Of a stretch of DNA of 64,000 bases, positions 34,669-44,692 are shown one piece after another. The stretch lies in NCBI GenBank assembly GCA_963513935.1, contig OY740776.1, positions 14,371,819 through 14,435,818 on the forward strand, in the 5' to 3' direction. Below the pieces are notes generated by a model. It saw only the letters and a program-made list of their open reading frames with translations. It was not told where the DNA came from and did no database searches. The translations under genes were made by a program, and so were the position numbers. Positions within the stretch are counted from its first letter, which is position 1, and every line of letters starts with the position of its first letter. The stretch is from Aphrophora alni. Its lineage: Eukaryota; Arthropoda; Insecta; Hemiptera; Aphrophoridae.

Positions 34669-35821
34669 TGTGGTCTGTTCAAAAAGTATCCAAATTTTAT
34701 TCAGATACAATTAATTAACACTAATCCCCTTCAAAGTAGTCCTATTGAGTTGCCACACACTTCTCCCAATAGTTCTGCCACTGTTGGAAGCATCTCTGGA
34801 AGTCCTCTTTCGATATGGCGGAGAGTTGGTCTGTTACATCTGTATGTTGTCTTCTCTTGTCTGAAATCTGGTTCCTTTCAGCTTGGAGAAAAGCCAGAAG
34901 TCACAGAAAGCCATGTCAGGAGAGTAGAGAGGGTAACGAGCCACAGGTGTTTTGCCAAGAAACTCTGAATCAAATGTGAAGAATGAGCAGACGCATTATT
35001 GTGATGTAGCTGCTAACTGCTTGCTGCCCACAGATCCAGCCGTTTGAGTATCACTGTGTCACAAAGGCAATGCAAAACATTTTTGTAGTACTCCTTGGTG
35101 ATAGTAGTGCCGTGTGGTACGTACTCGTGATGTACCATGCCACTGGAGTAAAAAAATACGGTCAGCATGACTGACATTACTGAGGACCTGTGTTCAGAAA
35201 ATTGGGATCACTGTTTAGTCTCCAGCATGTCCTGTGCGATCTCCAAATGAAGTTGTTTTTCTCATTTGTTAGTAATTTTGGTACAAACTATGCTGAGACT
35301 CTCCTGAGGGCCAAGTTCTCACTCAAAATGCAATGAACGGATCCAATAGTAATGCTCACCTCGCCTTCAATTTTTCTGACTGTGATTCGACAATTCTGCA
35401 CCACAAGGTTTCTTACGTGATCAATGACAGCCTCATTTCGGGATGTTGAGAGGCTCCCAGAACATGCTTCACTCTCTGATGATTGGCCATCTTTGAAGTG
35501 GTTGTGCCACTCCTTTATCTGAGTGCTGTCCATTGCTTCATTCCCAAACACATGTTGGATCTCACTAATTGTTTCCTCTTGCGAATCAACAAGCTTTAAA
35601 CAAAATTTGATCCAGCAACGGCTGTTCGAATATTTCTGTCGTTTCGTCAAAAATAAATATCTTACACTTGCTCATTCATGAATTGCCTGCCGGAGACGGA
35701 TTGCTTTTGTAAATAAAAAATTAAATATGCGCACTAGGCATATGTATACCAAGCCCCACCCACATTGCTTCATTTGTCTTACCAATCAAAATTAAGGTCG
35801 GATACTTTTGGAACAGGGGGT

Positions 35822-35825
<4 letters not shown>
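34669..35825 (-). mobile_element. Near full-length mariner element, frameshifted
   Basis: TIRs are TGTGGTCTGTTCAAAAAGTA (left) and the inverse of TGTAACCCCCTGTTCCAAAA (right), each next to TA. At 1157 bp it has the length of a mariner. The transposase is on the minus strand. A 120-residue open frame (35650-35288) holds the N-terminal HTH region with 'QIKEWHNHFKDGQSS' and 'ITIGSVHCILSENLALRRVS'. Downstream, broken frames give 'GMVHHEYVPHGTTITKEYY' (about 35140-35085), 'LHHNNASAHSSHLIQSFLAK' (about 35015-34955) and a C-terminal FQ.W...W.KCV block (about 34790-34740). Order and spacing are those of a complete mariner transposase, but frameshifts kill it. The right TA merges into a (TA)n tract. 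Confidence 0.88.

Positions 35826-35880
<55 letters not shown>
35825..35880. repeat. (TA)n microsatellite
   Basis: About 55 bp of pure AT dinucleotide repeat directly abutting the mariner right end. Confidence 0.98.
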
Positions 35881-35882
<2 letters not shown>

Positions 35883-36119
35883 GTTTTAAATTATACTATG
35901 GCAACTGTGATGGAAAATGAAATGCAGTAGATAAGGTTTTTTCAAGCATCTTAAATAAACGTAACTGCAGAAAAATAGCTCTTGAGATTTTACAGCGGGG
36001 AAACACGTTGGCAAACCCATAAGGTCCCTATAGGTTTCTCAAAGGTCAAGCTGTTTACTGCCTCCCCCCTCAATGGACTTGTCTCGTGACAGCTCCTATA
36101 ATGATCTGATCTTGTAGGT

Positions 36120-36530
36120 ATGTTTTGTAATCATTTGATTAGTGGTAAGTAATGTTTTTAATATGTGCATGTAGTGTTTTATATATGAATTAGTGATGAT
36201 ATAAACTATTATTGAACTACATTGAGATGAGGTTTGTTATTTGTTATTATTTATAATTTTTGGTGGATTGATATATTTTAATTGCTTTTTATTAGCTGAT
36301 GTCTTAGTTACATGGAACAATAGAAATTATAGTTTATTTACAATTTTCATTACTTCCATTGTTGTTTTTATCTTAATTACATTAAAAAATAGTTATGCAT
36401 TTAATTATTTATTTAGATTAACAATGTGTGTTTCAATTGCTTCTTTTACAATTTAGCTTAGTCTTGTAACAAATTGTGCTTTTATATTTATTGATTATAT
36501 ACACAGTCTGTAAAATACGACAAAGGAAAT
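36120..36530 (+). repeat. LINE-like 3' tail, copy 2
   Basis: Shares 'atgtgcatgtagtgtttt' and 'aactattattgaacta' with the 11730-12064 region and ends 'acaaaggaaattaaattgatt'. The hydrophobic reading frame at 36241-36456 lies within this tail and is not a gene in my reading. Confidence 0.35.
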
Positions 36531-38015
36531 TAAATTGATTAAACAAAATTGTATTATCTTTTTTAGTTAGCTTACAACTACAATTTTAAAGTTGTTTTTA
36601 CAAAATACAAAAATTGTGGGACATAGGGTGAATATTTGTTTGTAAACAAAAGGCTAACATGTTTGTAAAGCTGCTGATGTTGGAATGAACTCATTAAAAA
36701 ATTAGTTTTCATTTAGTAAACATGATCATATATAAAAACAACTTTTCCATTGCAAAAATGGGCTTTGGTTTCTCAGTATAACTATGAACAGATTTTAAAT
36801 TCTGTACAAATGAAAGAAGTTATACAATAGTGTATTTAAAAGTTTGTTATTTTATAGGCATAATGTTATTTTGCAAAAACACTAGAAAACAGAAAATTTT
36901 ATTTCTTTTTCAATAATTTCTTAAATATAGTCTTATTGTCTTTTAAATATTGAAAGCCTAAGGATGTTGCTGTTGATTCAAGAAAATTAAAAGCAACTCT
37001 AAACTACTACAGCTTACACAAAGCAAAGAAATTTAATTGCTGTCCATATTTTCCATTTCATGTCATTTATTCCCGTACATGATTTGTCAACCAAAAAGAC
37101 ATGATTTGATTTCAATATTCCATTTCTTTCAACGTTAGAAACATCTACACATGTTTTAAGGAGTAAAGATTTTATGTTTGAGAAACATTTCCTTTTCTTC
37201 CTCTAAGGTGTAGTATTTTGCATAGTATTTGTAGTTTCCCGTTTTGTAGGCTTATTTATAAAATATTTGAAAAGCTAAAATACACCATTGTGTTCAAACA
37301 AATTCCTAGAATAAATGTAAACCTGTTGTTTACAACATGTACTCCTATAGTTTTGTTTATAAAGTGTAACAAATACAAATATACATATTCTCAAAATATG
37401 TATGAAATATGATCTACTTTTCGGAAAAAAAAAACATGGTATAATTACACAAAAAGGAATGGCTTTTAGGTAGTGGATTGCTAAGAAATTTAAGTAAAAA
37501 TTAATACTTCAGTCAAATAAAGTTTACGAGCAAATTCAAGTAAATGTATACAAAATGTTTGTTACAATCTTCAAAAAGTCTTTTTTAATATAACAGGCTG
37601 TATGGGGTAAATATCTGTGGAGCCGTTACAAACCTTTATATTTGTTTATGTCAAAATAGACATGTAATGTAAAAAGGTACTAGGTACTGTCTTCAAACCT
37701 ATCACTCATAATTAATAATCTGACAGTTCTCACTCTAAACAAAAATTACAAATCTAAAGACAAAACTTCCTTCATTGCCAGCATTTGATTGATAAATATT
37801 CTTTTCCATTCATACATATCTGCACATAATATTAAATTTTTTTTAATAGCCTGGTTTTGGGCACATTCATTCTAGATGTAACAAAAAATTTGTGTAGTAA
37901 TGAAATCCTTCCTGATTGGTTGATTTTAATAATAATAGATTTATAAATACGAAATAATAATCTTTCAGCAATCTTTTTGTTTTTAAACTATTCTCTCACT
38001 CAGCTGGACAGTGTT
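36531..38015. other. No gene seen
   Basis: AT-rich, no recognised exon or element. The plus-strand frame 37218-37412 is unrecognised. Confidence 0.35.
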
Positions 38016-38025
38016 TTAAATTCAA

Positions 38026-38055
38026 CTGATGTTAACATAATGCCGAAACGAGTAT
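38026..38055 (+). ncRNA. Degenerate hammerhead-like motif
   Basis: CTGATGTTAACATAATGCC followed by GAAACGAGTA has the CTGATG, short stem, GAAAC, GTA order of the hammerhead-like motif described at 51780. The seventh core base is T instead of A and stem II is largely lost. No foldback arms were found around it. Confidence 0.2.
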
Positions 38056-38094
38056 AAAAAAACAAAAATATTGCTTACAGACTATATTATAAGG

Positions 38095-40095
38095 CAGTGG
38101 TCACCAATTAAGTTTCATGAAGATCCGTTTCAAAGTCTTGCCGAGCTTCCGCGGTCCATTCAGGGGAAACCTCCGGGGGTACTCCCCCGAAATTTTTTTG
38201 AAAATTAACAGTTTAACTACATTAATTTAATCATTATTCAAATATTTTGATAGTTATTACTCTGTATCAATTTCGATATAATGTTCTTCAAATATATTGA
38301 AGTTTGATATTATGCCATTGATCGATTAGAATAAAGGCCAATATTTAAATCGGATTTGGCAATAAAAATTACTTTATTACGTATGTTTACTTTTAAAATG
38401 GTCAAAACCTATTCTCGAGTTTAGTCCTCGACTATATCTCTTTTGCTATTGCAATACCAAGATAACTTAAATTAAACGTTTTACTAGGCATAAAATAATT
38501 GGGTAACCGGTAGGCCTAAAATAATGCAACAATAATAAATCAATAGCCTACTTTTTATTGAGAGTTGTATAATAAGAAATAAGGTACATATAAGTAACTC
38601 TAATAAAAATCAATCTAGTTTAAAAAGTTAAAAAATCAGTGGAAAAATGATATGTTAAAAAAATTAACATATATGTAAAATAAAAAGAAAAAATCACACA
38701 TAAGTAGTTGAAATTACAAATAAACTGATTCAAAAGTTTACGATCAGTGACAAAAATGACAAGTTTTATTTTTAACAATCTTCTTAAAACTCGGAGTGTA
38801 GTTTGTGCAGCTGATTCTCATTAATGTGTGGAGATGGTCATCTGTGAGACGGGATCTATAACGATTTTTAATAAAAGTCATTCTTGAGAAAGCTGCTTCG
38901 CACACATATGTCGATCCAAACATAGTGCACAGTTCGATAGCTAAAGTTTTCAATTCTGGATACTTTTTGTCACTGACATATTTGATCCAAAATTGGTAGC
39001 TTTCAAGAGTGTCTGGAACATTAGAAAAAAATGTCTTTTAGAACAAAATCTTCTTGGTACTCGATAAGTTCCATCTGCAGGGTAGCTTTGTTACTCTTGA
39101 AAATATCTGACGCTTCACTGGTCCACACACCATTAGGTTTAAGTGAAAAACTGTTGTTTAACAGTTGATCAACATTTTAAATTTTGTTGAAATCTGTAAA
39201 TCTTCTTTGAAATTCTAATTCAAGTTTATTCATGAAATCAGTGAACTCGGTGATGTCAATGTCCTCATTGCTCTCACAAACAGATTTAAGGAGTGGAAAG
39301 TGCAGCAGTGCTCCACTGATATCTTCAGTGAAAGGTCGATCTTTTTAGAAAAACCTTTGATTTCAGAGAAAAGTTCACACACAAGTTTCCCTTTCCCTTG
39401 CAGCTTGAGATTTAAGAAATTTATATGCCGAAATATATCTGTTAAAAAAGCTATGGAAGCCACGTTTTCTTTAGTGTCGAGGAAGCCTAAATGCTCCTTT
39501 GCTACTTCTTGATCACTACTTGAAAGAAATTCTTTAATGTCCTCCAATACTGCAAAAAATCGTTCTAACACCATGCCTTTGCTTAGCCATCTGACGTTGT
39601 TGTGGAGAAGCAAATCGTCAAACTGAGCATTGGTTTCTTCAAGAAATTATTTGAACTGGCGATGCTTGAGAGATGATTTCAGTTGACGTAAAAAGTTGAT
39701 TATTTTGATAACAGCTTGCATTATACTCTGCAGATTTGGATTCAGAGTGAAACATAAGACACTTTGGTGAATGATGCAATAATATGAAATTAAATTTACA
39801 TTGCATTTAGGGTCACTGCTAAGTCTCTGAACTAAGCCTTTCCTGCATCCTATCATTGATGCTGCGCCGTCTGTGGTTACCGATATCACTTTTTTCTATC
39901 TAATTTGGTTAGACTGCTGGTGTTTATTTATTGTTTCGGTTAAAATGATTTCATTTAGAGTTTAGAGGGTTTCTTATGGGTTTTTTGTTTTAAGATTTAT
40001 TTTATTTTTTTCGTTGATCGGTATGTCATCGCGGTCCGCACAAAACTAGCCGGCGGTCCGGATCCGGACCGCGGTCCGCCATTTGGTGACCACTG
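38095..40095 (-). mobile_element. hAT transposon with 8-bp target duplication, transposase broken
   Basis: The element starts CAGTGGTCACCAATTAAG, ends ...ATTTGGTGACCACTG, and is flanked by exact 8-bp repeats TTATAAGG (38087-38094, 40096-40103), the hallmark of hAT integration. The minus strand has three separate frames in transposase order. The first is a catalytic-core piece with 'ISVTTDGAASMIGCRKG' (about 39889-39840). The second is a middle piece with 'NNVRWLSKGMVLERFF' (39613-39230). The third is the C-terminal dimerisation domain with 'EAAFSRMTFIKNRYRSRLTD' (38953-38744), like the ZBED5/GTF2IRD2 group of hAT-derived proteins. The N-terminal BED zinc finger is missing, so the right part has an internal deletion. 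GC-rich subterminal 'cggtccg' repeats lie at 40033-40078, with a weaker counterpart near 38150. Confidence 0.9.
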
Positions 40096-40103
40096 TTATA
40101 AGG

Positions 40104-40549
40104 TATACATAAATCTATTTTATAAACCAAGTGTAGTACACTACAGCAGGTGAATTTGATTGATACCTGAGTCTAGCTAAGAAAGATTAGGAACAAAGGA
40201 CAAAGTATAAGGATGGAAGAGTTGTATTATAAATAACTACAACACAACTTCTTATAACCAAAACTTCAAGTTATTTATTTAAAAAAAAAAACAGTTTTAA
40301 CCATCAAATCTTTGCTCTCTATCCTAGCTATAACAAATCTTTTTTTCTTTTTTTTTTTTAATATATAATTCAAAACAGTTACTACTAGGTTTAAATTATA
40401 TAACAAATTCAGTGTCGATTATAATTGTTGATAAACTGTACAATCAAAACACCAATGGTAACAATCTGGAAAATAAATTGAATTATGTTCAAAATAATAT
40501 TGAGATGAAAATAGAAATGAGACGAGAGGAATTATTAAAAATATTGGAA
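40104..40549. other. No gene seen
   Basis: AT-rich with homopolymer runs (poly-A near 40282, poly-T near 40341-40360). The plus-strand frame beginning at 40412 runs into the local repeat described next and is not supported. Confidence 0.35.
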
Positions 40550-41099
40550 GGAGAAGAACTCTATATACACTCTTCCTCGCCCCTATTCTCTTCCTCATCA
40601 CTTATTCTGTTCCTCGCCCCAAATTCTCTTCCCCGCAAATATATTCTTCCTCACCACTTATTCTCTTTCTTACCTCAAATTCTATTCCTCACCAATATCA
40701 ACCTATCTCTCCCATCTTGAGACTGAGCCAGAACACGAGGTACTAGAAAAAATAAAATCATTTGGCTAGAATAAGTGCGATTGACGAAATCGATCTAAAT
40801 ATCGAGTCCAAACAAATTGATTAAGAGACGCCACTTATTCTCTTCTTCGCCAATATATTTTTTCTCGCCACTTACTCTCCTCCTGACCAATATATTCTTC
40901 CTCGCAATATCAACCTATCTCGCCCATGTTAAGACTGAGGCAGAACCTAAGTCAAATGGTTAGAATAAATTTCAACTAGACTTAGATATAGTTACACCAA
41001 GGACTAAGCCTTAGGCTTAGGTTAGGTTACACCAAGGACTCGGCTCAAATATTCATTAAAAAAAATCAATCTAGACACTCAACAAAAGTCAAAGTAAGT

Positions 41100-41259
41100 A
41101 ACAAATAAAACACAATTTTTCTTTTGTAAAATTCTATAATTTATTTGGTCTAGCCGACCATGGTTTCGCCAGTTACGGCATTGACGAGGCTCTTACAAGA
41201 CTGAAAAATTATGTTTATTGTTTGAGGCTTTACAAAAGAAAAATTGTGTTTTATTTGTT
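41100..41259. repeat. Foldback element, partner of 28005-28188
   Basis: Perfect 31-bp outer arms, 'aacaaataaaacacaatttt' continuing to 'gtaaa', close on their inverse at 41259. The interior contains GCCGACCATGGTTTCGCCAG, identical to the 20-mer in the foldback at 28.05 kb, followed by a similar '.acggcattgacgaggc'. On the minus strand it reads ...CTGGCGAAACCATGGTC. Confidence 0.75.
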
Positions 41260-41378
41260 AAAATGGAATTCTATCAAGTACCGTCGGTCATCAGTGTAAA
41301 CAGTATCAAAGTAAGTACATAAAAAATTGAGAAAGTCTCAGATAAAATACCTTAGGTTAGGTTACACGCCAAGGACTT

Positions 41379-41643
41379 GGGTCGGTGAGGAAGAGAATAA
41401 GTGGCGAGGAAGAATATATTGGCAAGGAAAAGAATAAGAGATGAGAAAGCTTCAGATAAAATGCCTTGGGTTAGGTTACACACAGTTCCAATACACCATG
41501 GGCGACACCATGGGTCGGTGAGGAAGAGAATAAGTGGCGAGGAAGAATATATTGGCAAGGAAAAGAATAAGAGATGAGAAAGCTTCAGATAAAATGCCTT
41601 GGGTTAGGTTACACACAGTTCCAATACACCATGGGCGACACCA
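41379..41643. repeat. Exact 133-bp tandem duplication
   Basis: 'gtcggtgaggaagagaataa' recurs at 41381 and 41514, and the following sequence through 'accatgggcgacacca' appears identical, so the duplication is recent or an assembly artefact. Confidence 0.85.
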
Positions 41644-41660
41644 CTGAGCCATAACCTACA

Positions 41661-42309
41661 TTCTAATTATCTATGTTGATAGTCCAATTATCATGATTGT
41701 TTTAGTTTTGCAATAAAACCTTAAAACTATAACTAAATACAAGTGATCTTTCAATAGATACCATGATGTTTAATCATATTTATTTAAACATAGTATCAAA
41801 TATTGACTAAATAAAACTTTAAAAATTGTAATATGCTTTTAATTTGACTAATACTTGACTTCTATTTAGGCTAACCAGAAAGATGAATGATACTGATCTG
41901 TAAAATGATGAACATATAGGGTTTATAACATTATCCATCAAAACAATATTTATACCAGCTGTCATTTTATAATTTACCATCCAACTTTGTTTACCAATAA
42001 ACTAGTTCAAGCTAGTGTAGAAAAGTAGACTGTAAACAAAATAAAATAAAAATCAAGATGTCTACAGTAGTACGGTAGTAAACGTTTACAAAAATATATA
42101 AGAAATTGATCAAACTCTAAAAACATGTTTTGTGGATTATGATCGGTGCTCATTCTATATGACCCTGGGTAAGTTTGAGCACAGATAGATTTATTCTTTT
42201 ATACTTTTTATAACATTATATTATTAGCTAAAAGTAAAAGTTTCAGAGTCAGTACCTATCCAAAATATACCAACAAGTACAATATTATTGAAAAGATTAA
42301 AAAAATAAA
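41661..42309. other. No gene seen
   Basis: AT-rich sequence, nothing recognised. Confidence 0.35.
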
Positions 42310-42344
42310 ATATTAAATTACCTTAAGGTCCGTCTTGTGACTTC

Positions 42345-42393
42345 ATTTTGGTTACTTCTTACTAGTTTTAAGGTCGTAACCCCATCATCAGAT
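42345..42393 (-). ncRNA. Hammerhead-like motif in Penelope-like 3' region
   Basis: On the minus strand the sequence reads CTGATGATGGGGTTACGACC, then TTAAAACTAGTAAG. The CTGATGA core is exact and is followed by a decayed stem II (ggg..acc). GAAA has become AAAA, and TAGTA follows. It lies about 160 bp after the stop of the GIY-YIG frame. Penelope-like elements are known to carry hammerhead ribozymes in their terminal repeats, which makes this reading plausible; the stem damage suggests it is inactive. Confidence 0.4.
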
Positions 42394-42550
42394 AATATCT
42401 TCGTTCATTTTGAAGAACTCGTCATATATTTAAAACACACAAAACACAAAAACATATCAATATGAGCTCGTCTGGCACTGTTGTGTGCTCTGTCATGTCT
42501 ATCGGAGTACTGTCGGTTAAAGTTGTTAATTTTGCTGATAACGACCTATG

Positions 42551-42940
42551 TTAAGTTTTCGGTAGATGTTTCAAGGCTGTATCGTATAAATGATGTGATT
42601 GGAAGAAAAGTTTATCGTTCAAGATGTTATTTGGATAATTTTTGAACGCTCGATAAATCTCAAATTCTTCCTACGTGTTCAATAATCTGACTTTAGTGCA
42701 AACGTGTATTGCCTCTACACTGGATTGGAAATCACTTGGCCTATGGTTATTTTCAGTAAGGTGATGTGCATAATTTGACTTAGCAATGTTGTTCTTATTG
42801 CAGGGAAGATGTTCTTTATAACGGTCTATGAAATGTCTCCCGGTTTGTCCTATATAATATTTGTTACATTCTGGACATTTTATTTTGTAAATGCCAGATT
42901 TATATTCTATTGAAAAGATTGATGGACTTTGTTAACATCC
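42551..42940 (-). mobile_element. Penelope-like element, GIY-YIG endonuclease end
   Basis: The minus strand from about 42939 to the stop TAA at 42553-42551 is one frame with a single internal TAG. It encodes 'SGIYKIKCPECNKYYIGQTG', which contains both the GIY and YIG motifs and a C..C pair, then 'RHFIDRYKEH' with the conserved Arg, a 'SNYAHHLTENNHRP' segment, and after the TAG 'EEFEIYRAFKN', where the catalytic Glu helix is expected. This is the endonuclease domain that nicks target DNA for retrotransposition in Penelope-like elements. The RT upstream (right) was not found, so the copy is 5'-truncated. One base change separates this domain from being open. Confidence 0.75.
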
Positions 42941-43914
42941 TAGCCCTTTAAAAATTGTTATCTAGCTCCAACTGATAAACAATGAACTAAAATAATTACG
43001 GTCTAATAATGAAAATAAGGAAATAATCAACTGTTCTCTTACCAAATGTTAGTTGATCCAATGTATTGTTTTCATTGTAAGTTTGTATTGAAACACTATT
43101 GTAGTAAGTAGAGTGAATTAGTCTTCTATCTTTTGTCAGTTTGTTTCATGAATACAACATGTTGCGTTTTCTGAAACTAAAAAGCACACAATTTTATGAT
43201 GAATCTACAACTAGCCTACTTTAAATATTACTAAACTTTTACATAAACAAACATTTAAAATTCTCCCACCCCACACTGCTTATGCAAGATGATAATTTCT
43301 ATAACGACCAGAACCCTGGTATAGTCAGTTATTATAAGTTAATGTAGTTGATCTAAAGATCAGAAAAATACTTCTGAAAAGTTGTTTTAGGAATGATAAC
43401 TGTCTATGGTGTGCTCTTCAGCCCAAATGTGTGGGTAGATTTCAATCAAAATTTATGTGGGCATATTATGTTGGGATGTTTTTCATCAGGTTTAAAAATT
43501 TGAGAATAACTGCCATGAGAAAAAAAGATTTTTCTCAAAATTAGCTCAAATTATTTTGATAAATTTTTTCTCTATGGACCTAAACAAAACACAGTGTTAA
43601 CTACCTATTCAAAAATACTGATGCATGAGTCATGGATGTGAAAAAACAAATTAAAAGGTTATGGTGTTATTATGAATGACACAATTTCTTAAAATAGACT
43701 CGACTGATTTCATTAAAATTTTATTTTTGGTGTGCAAAATCTCAAGTTATAAAATTATCTTTCTAAAAAAAATTAACAAAAAAACAATTTAAAACTTGTT
43801 TTCAAACAAATAATATTTAAGCTTAGAGGCAGTTTATGGCAGAAGCGAAGGAAACACAGGGTGGTAGCCTATCTATTTAGTAAATCGATATACAGATTAT
43901 TTAAAAACATTTTT
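42941..43914. other. No gene seen
   Basis: AT-rich. No RT block belonging to the Penelope-like fragment was recognised here, nor any exon. Confidence 0.35.
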
Positions 43915-44115
43915 TCTAATTACTTTTGCTACATACCTTATTTTGAAATTGTAATAGGCTATAATAGTTTAACCAGAAATAAACCTCTCTTACTTAAATC
44001 AGAAATAACTTAAGCATACTTGAATTTGTTACTTTTCAATTTGTCAGTGAAAAAGTGATTTCTGCGTTTAAATATTATTATACAAATTCAGAATAAGGTA
44101 TGTAGTCAAAAGATT
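43915..44115. repeat. Imperfect inverted repeat with 'tacataccttatt' core
   Basis: 'cttttgctacataccttatt' (43924-43943) is mirrored by 'gaataaggtatgtagtcaaa' (44091-44110). The same core occurs in the arms of the foldback at 47272-47814 and near 49011, so this may be a related, more decayed element. Confidence 0.45.
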
Positions 44116-44639
44116 CGGCAGATTTTATAATATAATCTTTAAATCAACTTATCAAATAATTACTGCATAAACTGCTCTCTATTAAAATAGGCCTACATAA
44201 AAACCTGTAATGCTAAAAAAAATAACGTCTTAGATTCCTAGATTAAAATAATAAAAATTTCACAAAAGTTGATAAAAGGAGACACGTATATACAAATTTT
44301 ATCTCCCATGGGGATTCTCCCCCCCCCCTCTCTCTGTAAACTAATAGAGAAATATTTTTCGAATTAGGTGTTTAAGTAGCTTCTAAGGTAGAACCATGCA
44401 GAAAAGTCCAAAAAGACTGATATTTTAATTTGAGAGGGAAGTATAATGAGAAGACTGATTTAAATGTGGTAAAGCCCCTTTCCCCTCTATAAGAAATACA
44501 CAAGGGAAAAAATACTGGTTTAAGAACTGAAAATTGTGTCCTGCATCAGAATAGTAGCTTAGGCAGTTTAAGGGTAATTTTCAAATTAATCTCTAAATGC
44601 ACAACAAAAAAAGTTCTAAAGGACGCTGAAAATGTTTAC
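44116..44639. other. No gene seen
   Basis: AT-rich with a C-run at about 44319-44328. Nothing recognised. Confidence 0.35.
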
Positions 44640-44692
44640 AAAGGTCTGGGAAGGTAATTTTATACATATATAATTACCTTCCCCAGACCTTT
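44640..44692. repeat. Short strong hairpin
   Basis: 'aaaggtctgggaaggtaatt' and its inverse 'aattaccttccccagacctt' (one extra C) are separated by about 11 bp of AT. This is a compact 53-bp stem-loop with no larger arms seen. Confidence 0.8.

Larger units (their letters stand above)
40550..41660. repeat. Complex local repeat with direct and inverted units
   Basis: 'cttcctcgccacttattctc'-type units occur in plus orientation at 40565-40705 and 40830-40920 and in the opposite orientation ('gagaataagtggcgaggaag') at 41391-41560. 'taggttaggttacac' blocks recur at about 41018, 41353, 41470 and 41603. The pieces have different ages: the right part is an exact tandem pair, while the left units have many changes. 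No coding content is evident. Confidence 0.7.

Noticed and set aside
36241..36456. Hydrophobic 71-residue plus-strand frame resembling a membrane protein
   Set aside because: Lies in an AT-rich LINE 3' tail shared with 11730-12064; F/I/L-rich text is expected from T-rich sequence.
40975..41620. Telomere-type (TTAGG)n sequence
   Set aside because: Only isolated 'taggttaggtta' strings within a local repeat, not an array.
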